From Lepus europaeus (taxonomy: Eukaryota > Chordata > Mammalia > Lagomorpha > Leporidae): a DNA stretch of 64,000 nucleotides. The notes under the pieces were generated by a model. It was given only the letters and a program-made list of their open reading frames with translations. It did no database searches and was not told the origin of the DNA. Every line of letters begins with the position of its first letter. Position 1 is the first letter of the stretch. Where the stretch lies: assembly GCF_033115175.1 (NCBI RefSeq), contig NC_084836.1:69921297-69985296 (forward strand), read 5' to 3'. The position numbers were made by a program, and so were the translations under genes. This document shows positions 33,363 to 45,019 of this stretch, in pieces.

Positions 33363-33721
33363 GCCGGCGCCGTGGCTCAACAGGCTAATCCTCTGCCTTG
33401 CGGCGCCGGCACACCGGGTTCTAGTCCCGGTCGGGGCACCGATCCTGTCCAGGTTGCCCCTCTTCCAGGCCAGCTCTCTGCTGTGGCCAGGGAGTGCAGT
33501 GGAGGATGGCCCAAGTGTTTGGGCTCTGCACCCCATGGGAGACCAGGAGAAGCACCTGGCTCCTGCCATCGGAACAGCGCGGTGCGCTGGCTGCAGCGCG
33601 CTACCGCGGCGGCCATTAGAGGGTGAACCAACGGCAAAAAGGAAGACCTTTCTCTCTGTCTCTCTCTCTCTCTCTCACTGTCCACTCTGCCTGTCAAAAA
33701 TAAAAAAAATAATAATAAAAA
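33363..33721 (+). mobile_element. full-length CSINE, plus
   Basis: Canonical head, long variant with 'gctgcagcgcgctaccgcgg', tail 'ctctgcctgtcaaaaataaaa'. Target duplication 'aaaactcccgtgccagag' at 33345-33362 and 33722-33739. Confidence 0.96.
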
Positions 33722-34257
33722 AAAACTCCCGTGCCAGAGTTCTCGGAGCCCCAGGTCCCAGTATTTTCGGTTAAGCTGAGGGACCCCCCTCCTGCTGCCC
33801 AGGGCAGGGTTGGGAGCTTTGTAGGTATGAGCGGACCTGCCTTCATGTCCCGCCAGCGTGCTCAGTGATTCCGCCCTGTCACACTGCCCAGCGACATGGC
33901 ATGGAGATGCCGCTGTGGCTGGGAGCACACAGGGATGCTTTTTACTCCTTAACCTCTCCCCGCCCCCACCCAATGGCAGAGAACCAAGTGGCCTTGTGGG
34001 AGTCCTCTTATGTGAAATTCATCTTCTGACACTCCTTCTTTTGGCAACAGGGAGTCTCACTCCCCGCCTCTGGGGCCTCTGAAAGCCTGCAAGATGACAG
34101 CAAAGCTTTTGTTAGCACCACAGCTGGCCTTTCAGAAAGCTCCGAACCCTGGAGAGGTCTGAGTTTCCCCCCGGCTGCCACTACACCGATGCCTTTCCGT
34201 GGCTGTCACTACTCTCGGCTTTCCTTGAAGTCTCATTCCTGTCAAGACCAATGGCTT

Positions 34258-34508
34258 TTGTGCTGTGGCATAGCAGGTAAAGCCACCGCCTGCAGTGCCA
34301 GCATCTCATATGGGTGCCAGTTTGAGTCCTGGCTGCTCCTCTTCCGCTCCAGCTCTCTGCTGTGGCCTGGGAAAACAGTAGAAGATGGCCCAAGTCCTTG
34401 GGCCCCTGCACCCATGTGGGAGACCCGGAAGAAGCTCCTGGCTCCTGGCTTTGGATTCGTGCAGCTCTGGCCGTTGTGGCCATCCGGGGAGTGAACCAGC
34501 AGATGGAA

Positions 34509-34549
<41 letters not shown>

Positions 34550-34624
34550 GCCTCTCTGGAACTCTGACTTTCAAGTAGACAAATAGACAAATAAAAAATC
34601 TTTTTTTTTTTTTAAAAAAAAAAG
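34258..34624 (+). mobile_element. CSINE-related SINE, plus
   Basis: Starts within the tRNA-like head ('tgtgctgtggcatagcaggt'), (CT)n at 34508-34543, A-rich tail. Target duplication 'aagaccaatggctt' at 34244-34257 and 34625-34638. Confidence 0.93.
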
Positions 34625-36000
34625 AAGACCAATGGCTTCTATTACTGTACACACACAGAACAAGCAAGCAGCGTGAGATGTGACTCCCATTGGGGTGTCT
34701 ACCTGGTGTTTTGGGGGGCTTTTCCTTGCATTTAAAAGAAACAAAAAGGCCTCCCCTTAGCTGGCCTCAGAACGTTTCTGCCGAGGCCCTGTCCTGTGGC
34801 TGCCCCATCCCTGGCCCTGACGTCCCTTGTGATCTCACTCGTGAGCTGTTTTCAGCGAAGACGGGTGAATGGGCACCTTGTGGGCAGCTGGGGAGGCGGA
34901 GGAAGAGAGGCAAGTCCGCCTCTATGTGGCCCTTGTGTCACAGGTTTTCAGTTAGGAGCAGCATGAGACTTTCCCTGTGGTTGTGCTCTTTTTTTTGGGG
35001 GGGGGGGCTGGAAAAAAATGCTGCTGCTGTTTCTGTACTGCTTCCTGTGACTCTTCACCAGCTGGAAGGATGTGACCTAGGAGGAGTGCAGATGGCTGAA
35101 CTCAAAGGAGAAAGAATGCACTGGGCAGGGCTCATCAGACATCTCAGATCACATCTTCTGTGGAGTGCGGGGAGCAGTCCTTGCCCTAATCAGTGTTCCG
35201 TGTTCCTGCGTTTGCTAGAATCCAGAGCCCGTAGGACATGCGAGCTGTGCCTCCACCGACTTGGGAGCTACTCCAGTGGCTCTGCTGGAAGTAGCAGCCC
35301 TGTGGCCTTGTTTGAAACAAGAGCTGAGGTCAGCCTTGTCAGTGAGAGCTTGTTCCTCTAACAGGCTCATCTGTTTACTCGCCGCTCAGGAGTGATGAGG
35401 TACGGTGATTTCCGTATTACTGAACAGAAGGGGGATGTCGGGGGCTGCTGAGGGCTTGGGGCCTTGGGCAGCTCAGCTCCTCAGCCCAGGCCCTAGTTGC
35501 AGCACTTGGTCTGGCAGAGCCCAATGACCTCAGTGGACTGGCATGTCTCTAACAACACCCCACTCTGAGTTCTGGAATGTGTTGTGATTGGAGAAGGCAA
35601 CTATTTACAAGACTAAACCAAAATCATTCACCACTTTTCTGCCCATGGATTATAGTCATGTTTGTCTCCAAAACTGTAGGCTTTTGTATTTTTTATTTTA
35701 ATGTCACTGTTACCCTTAATCATTGTCTCTTTTAGAGAGATGTGGAGAGGCAGGAGGTAGGTTACCTCACCTAATATTGCAGAAATGTAACAATAACCTC
35801 CTTGGAATTTAAAAAAAGTGTTTCAAAATACCATTTAGATTTATATTCTCCATTTTGAAAACTTGCAAAGCCTTCTTTTTTTTAATGTTTCAAAGACTTA
35901 TTACCATACCAACCCACTGGAGAAGTGCATAGAAACAAACAGAAAGTTGCCCCCCCCCCCAGGGGGGTAAACACATCCAGCTGTACAGACGACAGTGACA

Positions 36001-36473
36001 TCCTTCGCTTGATATGGCTAAGGTGACAGTGAGCTTGATGGAGGACAACTATGTGTGCCTTCTCAAGTGCAGTTCCTTATATACCCAGCCCGGTTCTTCT
36101 CCAGTGTCTCCCCTTGGCATTGTACTGTTTTCATTACCAGTCTTAATGGAATGGGGCAATTTCATTTTTGTTTTTTTGGTTAGGAACCTCTTGATCCTGA
36201 AAGTCTAGTGAGAAGGCACGACAGGAAGAGAGGCACACTCACCCCAAAACACAAAACATTCTTAATTTTTGTCAGTTTTGCGTTTTTTTACTTTCTCCAT
36301 TCATGTGTAATTCAGATTGGCAAAATGTCTTTCTCTCATTACCAATTAGTATTATACAATTAGAACCTGATTTTGAAAAGTTGTGGTGACAATGAACTTC
36401 TTTCTAGTGTTTGTCAGTAAGGAAAATGCTGACTTTGGGTTTGAAGTACATTGGATCATATTAAAGAAGTATC
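36001..36473. other. intron 4 stretch, nothing recognised
   Basis: No gene or named repeat seen. A short plus frame at 36014-36208 is unsupported. Confidence 0.4.
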
Positions 36474-36727
36474 CAGGGGCAGGGCGGTGCAGCAGTTAAA
36501 ACGCCGCTTGGGGATCCCTGTGGACCATAATCAAGTGCCTGGGTTTGAATTCCTGCTCTGCTTCCAATTTCAGCACTAATGGCTGCCTAGAGCCAGCAGG
36601 TGCTGGTCCCAAGCACTTGGGTCCCTACTACCCATATGGGAGACCAATATTGGATTCCAATTTCCTGGCTTCAGCCTAGCACAGCCCCATTTGTTTTGGG
36701 AATTGGGAGACTGAACCAATGATTGGA

Positions 36728-36765
<38 letters not shown>

Positions 36766-36808
36766 CCTCCCTTCCTTTCTCTCTCCATCTCTATGACTTT
36801 CAAAAGCA
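36474..36808 (+). mobile_element. old CSINE-related SINE, plus
   Basis: 'ggggcagggcggtgcagcag' head, 'gggtttgaattcctg' region, (CT)n at 36729-36763, tail 'atgactttcaaaagc'. Confidence 0.85.
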
Positions 36809-36945
36809 AGAAGTGGATACTTCTATTTCTGTTCCATTATTTTTTTAAGCCAAGAGTGGATGTCAACTTTTATTCAGTTTGTTAAGTAACATTTTGTTAT
36901 TGTGACTTCAGCTCTTAATTTTCATATGTATTAAAGAAAATACTA

Positions 36946-37216
36946 AGAGCTGACACTGTGGCACAGCAGGTAAAGTCGCCGCCTGCAATGCCGGCACCCA
37001 TGTGGGCTCTTTCATTTCTAATGTCCTGGCTCTTTCATTTCTAATCCAGCTCCCGGCTAATGGTCTGGGAAAGCAGTTGAGCACGGCCCAAGTGTTTGGA
37101 ACCCTGCCACCCATGTGGGAGATCTGGATGAAGCTCCTAGCTCCTGGCTCTTGGATTCATCCTGGCCCAGCTCTGTCCTTTGCAGCCATCTGAGGAGTGG
37201 ACCAGTGAATGGAAGA

Positions 37217-37250
<34 letters not shown>

Positions 37251-37320
37251 ACTCTCTGTCACTCTAACTCTTTCAAATAAATAAATAAATCTTAAAAAAA
37301 AGAAAGAAAGAAAAGAAAAA
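36946..37320 (+). mobile_element. CSINE-related SINE, plus (first of a tandem pair)
   Basis: Head 'gagctgacactgtggcacag', an 18-bp 'ctggctctttcatttctaat' duplication near 37005-37045, (CT)n, AAAT tail. Its target duplication 'aaagaaaatacta' (36933-36945) has its partner only after the next SINE (37646-37658). Confidence 0.88.
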
Positions 37321-37579
37321 GGGCCGGCACTGTGGCGCATCAGGTTAAGCCACTTCCTGCAGCGCCAGCATCCCATTTGGGCGCTAGTTCAACTTCCAGC
37401 TGCTCCACTTCCCATCCAGTTCCCTGCTAATGTGCTGGGGACAGCAGCAGAGGATGGCCCAAGTGCTTGGCCTCTGTACCCATGTGGGAGACCCAGACGA
37501 AGCTCCTGGCTCCTGGCTTTGGCCAGACCCAGCCCTAGCTGTTGTGACCATTTGGGGAGTGAACCAACAGATGGAAGAT

Positions 37580-37610
<31 letters not shown>

Positions 37611-37645
37611 GCCTTTCAAATAAATAAAATAAATACATTTTAAAA
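37321..37645 (+). mobile_element. CSINE-related SINE, plus (second of a tandem pair)
   Basis: 'gggccggcactgtggcgcat' head directly after the A-rich tail of the previous SINE, (CT)n at 37579-37604, tail 'gcctttcaaataaata'. It shares the outer target duplication with its neighbour, consistent with insertion into that SINE's tail. Confidence 0.9.
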
Positions 37646-37744
37646 AAAGAAAATACTACTTTTCTTCTTAGACTATTACTATGATTAGTTATATTAAACC
37701 ATTTATTCCTGGTATAAATCCATATATCATTATTGTATTCATTT

Positions 37745-38057
37745 TATTATTATTTTTATTTATTTCGGAAAGCAGTGACAGAGATGGAGAGGGGGCTTCT
37801 ATTCTTTTTTCCACTCACCCAAATGCCCAAAATGGGCTGAGCTGGGTCAGTGTGAGGGCCAGGAGCTGGGAACTCAACCCAGGTCTCCCATGTAGGTGGC
37901 AGGGACCCCATTACTTGAACCGTTAAGCATTGTGGCCTCCTAAGTTCTGCATTGGTGGGAAATTGGAGACAGGAACTAGGGCAACAAATCAACACAGACA
38001 ACTGGAATGTGGGACCTGGCTGTCTTAACTAACCATTTGGCTAAATACCCACTGTCA
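37745..38057 (-). mobile_element. old CSINE-related SINE, minus
   Basis: 'ttatttatttcggaaagcag' to 'accatttggctaaataccc'. Confidence 0.8.
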
Positions 38058-38572
38058 GGGTATCCTTCCTTGAACATGTTGTAGAGCTTGTAATATTCTA
38101 TTAAGGAATTTTTCATCATCATTAATAAGTTTGTCAAGTGGTTTACTTTTTGTGGGTTGTCTTTTTCAAATTTTGTTAAGATTTTAAACTTGCACCATTA
38201 AGTAAGTGTAGAAGAGTATCCTTTTTATGCTCTAGAACAGTTTGAATAATAGTGAAGTTAACTATTATTTCACTTATATTATAGAGATTTCACTTATATT
38301 ATAGAGTTGGTACTTTTGGGGGGGGAGTCCTTTAACAGCTTTCTCAATGTTCATATGAATTTTGATTGACAGATTTATTGAAGATTTTGAATACATAAAT
38401 GAGATGATCACTTTTTTCGGCAAAATAATCTAAAAATTGAAATATATTGATCAACTTTCCATAACAATATTAAACTTTATACAATTATAACTCCACTCCC
38501 ATTAAGATAGATCTGTGTTTTCAGAAAGCTCTTTAATTTTTTTTAAAGATTTATTGATTTATTTGAAAGGCG

Positions 38573-38839
38573 GGGGCCGGCGCTGTGGTTGACTGGGTAA
38601 AGCCACCACCTGCAGTGCTGGCATCCCATATGAGCGCTGGTTCGAGTCCCAGTTGCTCCACTTCCAATCTAGCTTTCTGCTATGGCCTGGGAAAGCAGTA
38701 GAAGATGGCCCAAGTTTTGGGTCCCTGCACCCGTGTGGGAGACCTGGAAGAGGCTTCTGGCTCCTGGCTTTGGATTGGCGCAGCTCCAGCTGTTGCAGCC
38801 AAGTGGGGAGTAGATCAGCAGATGGAAGACCTCTCAGAC

Positions 38840-38876
<37 letters not shown>

Positions 38877-38935
38877 TCTCTGCCTCTCTCTGTGTAACTG
38901 ACTTTCAAATAAATAAATAAATCTTAAAAAAAAAA
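38573..38935 (+). mobile_element. CSINE-related SINE, plus
   Basis: 'gggggccggcgctgtggttg' head, two (CT)n runs at 38840-38880, tail 'actttcaaataaataaataa'. 38534-38571 before it looks like the tail start of a reverse SINE it interrupted. Confidence 0.9.
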
Positions 38936-38949
38936 GAAAGGAAACATTT

Positions 38950-39260
38950 TTACAAGGTTTCTTTGTTTATTTGAAAAGCAGAATGATGGATAAAGAAATT
39001 GTCCATCCGCAGTTTGTTCCCCATTTCCCATCACAGCCAGGGCTGGGCCAAGCAAAGCTGGGAGCCTGGAGCTCCATCCAGGTTTCCCTTGTGCATGGCA
39101 GAGACCCAAGCACTTAAGCCATCATCTGATGCCTCCCAGGACGCACCGTAGCAGGAAACTGGACCAGAAGTGGAAGAGCCAGACTTGAATCAGGCACTCT
39201 GATATGGGATGCATACTTCCTAAGTGACATCTTAACCTGCTGAGCCACAGTGCCTGCCCC
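38950..39260 (-). mobile_element. old CSINE-related SINE, minus
   Basis: 'ttgtttatttgaaaagcag' to 'gagccacagtgcctgcccc'. Probably continues the fragment at 38534-38571. Confidence 0.8.
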
Positions 39261-39261
39261 A

Positions 39262-39590
39262 TTTTTTAAATGTTCATTTATTCATTTTTACCTACTTGAA
39301 AGGCATAGAGAGAAGGAAAGAGACACAGAGAGACATCTTCCATCTGCTGGTTCACCCAAATGCCCACAATAGCCAGGGCTGGGCTATGCCAAAGTCAGGA
39401 GCCAAGAATCCATCCAGGTATCCCACATGGGTGGCAGGGGCCCGAGCACTTGAGTCATCATCTGTTACCTTCCATGAAGTATAAGCAAGAACCTAGATCC
39501 TAAGTAGAGTAGCTGAGACTTGATCTGTCACTCTTGTCACTTGGATGTCCCAAGTGGTGGCTTACACGGTGGGATGAAAATGCCCACCCC
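39262..39590 (-). mobile_element. old CSINE-related SINE, minus
   Basis: Directly adjacent reverse SINE: 'acctacttgaaaggcatag', 'catctgctggttcacccaaa', end 'atgcccacccc'. Confidence 0.8.
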
Positions 39591-39788
39591 ATCTAATATT
39601 TAATGCTGTAATAAAATAATAAATACATGTAAAAAGGAATAAAATATTGACATATTAAAGGTTTTATAACAAGGATGGATGGGAAAATAAAATTCTAAAA
39701 TTATACATGTGAGAAAGTACTATAAATTATTTTCAAACAAAAATGTTCTTTAGAATCCCTATAAGCAAACGCTACATTGTATTTTAGA

Positions 39789-40203
39789 GGGTAGTCGCTT
39801 AGCACTGTGGATAAGATAACACCTGGGATGCCCATATCAGATATAAGAGTGCTTGGGTTCTGGCCCTGGCTATGCTGCTAGTGCCAACTCCTGCTGACTG
39901 CCCTAGGAGGCAGCCATGGACAGCTCAAGTAGTTGAGTCCATGCCTCCCATGTAGGAAACCCACGATGAGTACCAGGATCCTGATTTCAGCCTGATTCAG
40001 TCCTGTTACAGGCATTTGTGGAGTTAATCAGTACAGAGAAGATATTCTCTCTTCTCATCTCTCTCTCTCTCTCTCTCTCTCTCCCTCCCTCCCTCTCTCT
40101 CTATTCCCCTTCCCCTCTCCCTCTCTCCCCTCCCCTCCCCCTCCCCATTCCCCTCCCTCTCCCTCTCCCAGTCTCTCTCTCCTTTTGATTTAAAATAAAT
40201 AGA
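39789..40203 (+). mobile_element. old CSINE-related SINE, plus, expanded pyrimidine tract
   Basis: Diverged head and body; the CT tract at 40048-40183 is expanded to about 135 bp of CT and CCCTCT variants, then 'ttttgatttaaaataaat'. Confidence 0.85.
40048..40183. repeat. polypyrimidine (CT/CCCT)n tract
   Basis: Almost pure C/T on plus; only a few purines at the interruptions. Confidence 0.92.
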
Positions 40204-41157
40204 GCTGTCTTATCACATGATTAGTGAAATATATCTAAAGGGGATGATTGGGAGAATGTAAACTAACATCAGATAATGATAGTGAGACATTTCATTATCA
40301 TATATATTGAATAAAGTCCTCAAAAGTACTAAATGTTGTAGTGACTGAATAAGATATTTAAGTTCCTCAATATTTCTTGAATATCCACTCCTTGTGGAGA
40401 TGGTGTTAACACAAAGGGGCAATGGACGGAAGGATACAAAGATGGGTAACTCATATGCCTGCCTTTGGACAAGGCACCAAAGTCTACTCAGAAAGACAAT
40501 AAGACTTAGAGATGATTATAGAATATGACATGGAAAGAACAATGATGGCAAATACACAAAATATATAGAAGTGGACTGAAGAAATGGTAGTTTCTTGGAG
40601 TCTGGACCAGCAGAAGACAGACTTACAGAGGTCACAGTATAGCAGAGCAAAGACAGGTAGCAAGAAGAAGCAGTGTGTGTGTGTGGGGGGGGGGGGGGTG
40701 AAAATGTAAACTACTTTTGCTGGTAAGACAGGAAAAAGCAGCCAAGTGTGGCAAGTGACAAGACTGGGAAGAGGTCAGACCAAAGAGAATCCTAACCACC
40801 ATGTGAAGGAACATGTAATTCATTCTGTACGTAACGGAGTCCAACTGAAGAATTCTTGGCAAAGGGAGTAACACGCCATTCACCTGGAGCATAGACGTAA
40901 GGGGAGTGAAGCTTCTGCAAGGGCTTAAGTTAGGACCAGCGGGCATCCACCCAAACCTTCTGAAGGAATAGGACAGTAAGAATGAGATTACCAGTCACGT
41001 GTTTCCTGTTGTCTTCAAGGATCCTATGCCATGGCAGTATCTCAACATTGTAACTCTTACTTCAAAAGGGAAATGTTGTAGAATCGAATTAAAAAGTAGA
41101 ATCACTGTACTCTTGAAATAGCAAAAACTGATAGGTTAAAGAAATATGAATTTCTAG
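40204..41157. other. intron 4 stretch, nothing recognised
   Basis: Ordinary intronic DNA with a (GT)n/G-run at 40674-40698. The reverse 104-codon frame at 40632-40946 has no recognisable features. Confidence 0.4.
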
Positions 41158-41335
41158 GTGGGGTGGGCATTTAGCCTAGCAACATGTTAGCATCCCACAT
41201 TGGGCTTCCCCGGGCTCAATATCTGGCCCTGGCTCCTGACTCCACCTTCCTGCTGAGGTGCACCCTGGGAGGCACTGGTGATGACTCAAGTACTTCAGTC
41301 CCTGCTCCCCCTGTGGGAGAGCACCACAAGGAACA
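41158..41335 (+). mobile_element. old SINE fragment, plus
   Basis: 'gggtgggcatttagcctagc' to 'tgtgggagagcacc'; 3' half missing. Confidence 0.7.
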
Positions 41336-41642
41336 GGGGCTTTAGATACATTATTGCGCTCACCCTTTCTATGAGGAATGAGGTTCAGAAAGTTGATCCT
41401 ATTTGGCCAAGTCAAAGTAAATGATAGAAATGAATTTTTAAAACTCATTTCCAAAGTTAATACCATACTATACCACATATTACATTACATTGCCTTGAAG
41501 TAGGAAACCATAATAGTTTTATATTGAAATCTTAATCACGCTTTCTCTTAAACATACATTTTGAAATGTCCAGTTCTGAACTTCTCTGAAATGCAAATGT
41601 GCTGATTATAAAATGGATATAATAATATTTTTAAAATGCTGG

Positions 41643-41866
41643 AGGGGCCGGTGCAGGTTAAAGCCCCGGCCTGCAGCACCGTATCTCAGATGTTTCTCTT
41701 CCAGTCCAGCTCTCTGCTGTGGCCTGGGAAAGCAGTGGAGGATGGCCCAAGTGCTTGGGCCTCTGCACCCGCATGGGAGACCCGGAAGAAGCTCCTGACT
41801 CCTGGCTTTGTATTGGCTCATTTCCTGCCATTGCAGCCATTTGGGAAGTGAAACAACAGATGGAAG

Positions 41867-41904
<38 letters not shown>

Positions 41905-41962
41905 GTCTCTTCCTCTATCTGTAACTCTGTATTTCAAATAAATAAGTCTTTAAAAAGAAAAG
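41643..41962 (+). mobile_element. CSINE-related SINE, plus, internally deleted head
   Basis: 'ggaggggccggtgcaggtta' lacks part of the head and B-box area, then the usual body from 'cttccagtccagctctctgc' and tail 'atttcaaataaataag'. Confidence 0.88.
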
Positions 41963-42231
41963 AATGCTTGAGAGGATTAAATAAGATATGTAAAATATCT
42001 AGCACAATGTCTGACTCATAGCAGACACTCACTAAATGCAAAATATTGTCCGTATAAAAAACCCCCTAGGATGAGAGCAATATTTTATCAGTATAAATGA
42101 TACTAACAGAGTAGAAAACAAAAGGTAAGGAGGATGAATAGCCATGTTTCTAGATACGGATTTTTAAATAATGAGATACCCTATGGTTATTCCTGAACTG
42201 AGTATTAAAAGTATTAAAATGAATTATCTCT

Positions 42232-42560
42232 CGGCCAGCGCCGTGGCTTAACAGGCTAATCTTCCGTCTTGCAGTGCTGGCACACCGGGTTCTAGTCCCG
42301 GTTGGGGCGCCGGATTCTATCCCGGTTGCCCTTCTTCCAGGCCAGCTCTCTGCTATGGCCCGGGAAGGCAGTGAAGGATGGCCCAAGTGCTTGGGCCCTG
42401 CACCCCATGGGAGACCAGGAGAAGCACCTGGCTCCTGGCTTCGGATCAGCGAGATGCGCTGGCAGCAGCGGCCATTGGAGGGTGAACCAACAGCAAAAAG
42501 GAAGACCTTTCTCTCTGTCTCTCTCTCTCACTATCCACTCTGCCTGTTTAAAAAAAAAAA
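42232..42560 (+). mobile_element. full-length CSINE, plus
   Basis: 'cggccagcgccgtggcttaa' head to 'ctctgcctgtttaaaaa' tail. Target duplication 'gaattatctct' at 42221-42231 and 42561-42571. Confidence 0.95.
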
Positions 42561-42571
42561 GAATTATCTCT

Positions 42572-43478
42572 AAAGATCTATGAATAGAAAAATTCCTAAG
42601 ATTGAAATGAAACTAAACGTTTCCTACTAGTGAAATATCATTTCAATAAGGAAAAAATATGGTGGAGAAGTCTCAAAATAATATGTAGTAAATAGAAAAT
42701 TATAGGAAAGTTTGGGTTTGAAATAGAGGTTTACTGGAAAATTAAAAAAAAAAACATATTTAAGCTTACATGTACCATAGATTCCAAAGCATTAACTATA
42801 ACCACTCACAAAAGAGGCCTAAGAGCTGAGTTATACTCCCTAGGTAAGTAGGTAGATAGATAGATAGGCAGATAGAGAATTTTTTAAACAAAACTTCAGA
42901 TAAATCTTATGAATTCACCTAAGAATACATATTATACACGCACACACACAGACACCACAAAGGTACTTCAAAAAGTTAACAGAAAATTGTGTTATAAACT
43001 CCTTTTGGTGCCAAAAAATTTTTTGAAGTTCATGGATGTGAAAAGTTTTCAAAAAATTCATGGGAAAAATGCATATTATGAAAAATCTATGCATGGATTT
43101 GAAAATTTATATATATTTGAGAAAAATATCTTTGATGGTCTGTATCACCTATAGAATAAAATCCAAATTCATTAACACATGTTTTAAGGCCTTTAATAAT
43201 CCCTCTAGTTTAGTCCCCTTCTTCCACTACATCTTGTCACATCCCTTCATACACCTGTGATCTCCCAAACTACTCAACACTCCCAAACTATAACTGTCAT
43301 TTCCTGCCTGTTTACAGTATTCTTTCAACCTGAAATTCTTCATCTTCTTCTTCCTTGTTCTGTTGGTTAGCATAACAGTTTTCAAACTTTGGTAAGATTT
43401 ACTTGAGATTTTGTTTAAAATGCAGATTCCTGCCACCAAGGTATTGATTCAAAAGGTCTAGGGAAGCACCTGCGCTTT
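42572..43478. other. intron 4 stretch with possible old DNA transposon
   Basis: 42961-43120 contains 'ggtacttcaaaaagtt' and complementary-looking motifs ('ttttttgaagttcatgg', 'atgcatggatttgaaaa') reminiscent of a short mariner-type non-autonomous element. The family is not certain. The remainder shows nothing recognisable. Confidence 0.35.
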
Positions 43479-43490
43479 AAACAAGCACCT

Positions 43491-43821
43491 CAGGGCCAAC
43501 GTTATGGTGTAGCAGGTAAAGCTGCTGCCTACAGTACCTGCATCCCATATGGGTGCCAGTTTGAGTCCTGGCTGCTCCTCTTCCGATCCAGCTCTCTGCT
43601 ACAGCCTGGGAAAGTAGAAGATGGCCCAAGTGCTTAGGCCCCTACACCCTTGTGGGAGACCCGGAAGAAGCTCCTGGCTCCTGGCTTCAGATCGGCATAG
43701 CTCCGGCTATTTTGGCCAGCTGGGGAGTGAACCAGTAGAGGGAAGACCTCTCTCTCTGCCTTTCCTTCTTTTTGTGTGTAACTCTTTCAAGTAAATAAAT
43801 CTTAAAAACAAACAAACAAAA
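43491..43821 (+). mobile_element. CSINE-related SINE, plus
   Basis: 'cagggccaacgttatggtgt' head, tail 'actctttcaagtaaataaat' with (CAAA)n. Target duplication 'aaacaagcacct' at 43479-43490 and 43822-43833. Confidence 0.93.
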
Positions 43822-44071
43822 AAACAAGCACCTAAAATGCTTCAGTTCAGGTGATCAGGGCCCACATATTGGGAAATCCTCATATTGGCATTATGGAAAG
43901 AAAGATCTGGATCTCAATTTTGCTATTTATTAAACATAGAACTTCAGAAAAATCAGTTAATTTTGTTGAGATTCCTTCCCCAGAAAGAGAGAGAGAGAGA
44001 GAAGAGGCAGAAAGAATTACGACTCTTCTTCAATATTCTATCTGATACTTTCCTTTAAACCTTTACTGGAA

Positions 44072-44413
44072 TGGGCATCTGACACACAGGTAAGATACTT
44101 AAGTGCTTGGGTCCCCACTAACCAAGTGGGAGACCTGGACTGAATTCCTTTTGGCTCATGGCTTTGGCCTGGTCCGTCTATGATTGCTTTTGGCATTTGG
44201 GGAGAATATCAGTGGATGGAAGATCTCTGTTTCTGTCTTTCAAATAAAATGAAAATAGATTTTGAAAAGTTGGGCCATCCTCTGTTGCTTTTCCCAGGCT
44301 GTTATCATGGAGCTGAATAGGAAGTGGAGCAGCTAGGACATGACCTGGTGCCCATATGGAATGCTGGCATCACAGGCAGTGGCTTTACCCACCATGCCAC
44401 AATGCCAGCCCCT
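44072..44413. mobile_element. two SINE fragments, plus then minus
   Basis: 44072-44255 is the 3' half of a plus-oriented SINE ('aagtgcttgggtccccacta' ... 'ctttcaaataaaatg'). 44268-44413 is the head half of a reverse SINE ('gggccatcctctgttgc' ... 'ccacaatgccagcccc'). Confidence 0.75.
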
Positions 44414-44720
44414 CATATTGCTATTTTACAAATCAAGTATTTTGTCCGTTAAGGTAATATTATTATAGTTATGCATTTTAATACATTGAAATACTTTTTT
44501 AATAAGCAATACTTTTTAATGTTAAAAAGAACATAAAGAGTTAATGAAACTTCCATACCCATATAGACTATTCAAAGTTCATTCAAATGGAACAGTAGAT
44601 TAAGGTCTTGTTAAAAAAACAAAGCCTCCTGTTCCATCACTTGCAAGAGATGGTGTGAGAATTGAAAAAATATAGGCTCAGCACCTATATCAATCTAATT
44701 CTTATTAATTTTTTTCCAAG
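44414..44720. other. intron 4 end, nothing recognised
   Basis: AT-rich DNA ending in the polypyrimidine tract and acceptor 'ttttttccaag' before exon 5. Confidence 0.5.
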
Positions 44721-44913
44721 AAACAACATAATTCGTCGAGTAAAAGCCATCCAGAATACGGGGAGAGGTTATGAGACCAAGAACCTCTATGTCATGCTCA
44801 GCAGGATTGATGACTATCAGAAAAAGGTGATGCGTATCTGGACCGAGAAGCAGAAACTTCTGGAGGAGAGACGGAATCAGTGCCTGAGGAAGATGATACC
44901 CATATTTAGCCAG
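44721..44913 (+). CDS. FAM186A: FAM186A coding exon 5 (residues 2202-2266)
   Basis: Acceptor ag at 44719-44720, donor gtaacc at 44914. The first base completes the Arg codon split at the end of exon 4 (AG|A), giving IQRARNNIIRRVKAIQNTG across the junction. The exon encodes YETKNLYVMLSRIDDYQKK and a basic helix ending MIPIFSQ, the conserved C-terminal block of the family. It ends in phase 0. Intron 4 is about 18.2 kb, unusually large compared with the others, because of retroelement insertions. Confidence 0.93.
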
Positions 44914-45019
44914 GTAACCTGTTTTCTGTTCCCTTTCTCTGGTGTCTTGTGAAAAAAAAAAGAAGAAGAAGAAGAAGAAAAGGCTAAGCTATGAAAGTAA
45001 CACTAACCTGGGAGAGGGG

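Larger units (their letters stand above)
33174..36000 (+). other. GC-rich tract, possible GNA12 3'UTR continuation
   Basis: Outside its two SINEs this stretch is distinctly more GC-rich than the rest of the intron, without repeats I recognise. A 223-codon open frame at 34690-35361 shows no family resemblance. The base composition and direct adjacency suggest it may be the long 3'UTR of the GNA12 retrocopy, ending somewhere near 35700-36250. This is inference only. Confidence 0.35.
36811..38545 (-). mobile_element. old L1 ORF2 remnant, minus, in three pieces
   Basis: 36811-36945, 37659-37744 ('aaaccatttattcctggtat', 'aaatccatatatc') and 38058-38530 read as reverse old L1 ORF2, separated by inserted SINEs. 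Confidence 0.55.

Noticed and set aside
34690-35361. 223-codon plus frame in GC-rich intron DNA
   Set aside because: No recognisable domain, no splice or homology support. More likely non-coding (possible 3'UTR of the GNA12 retrocopy).
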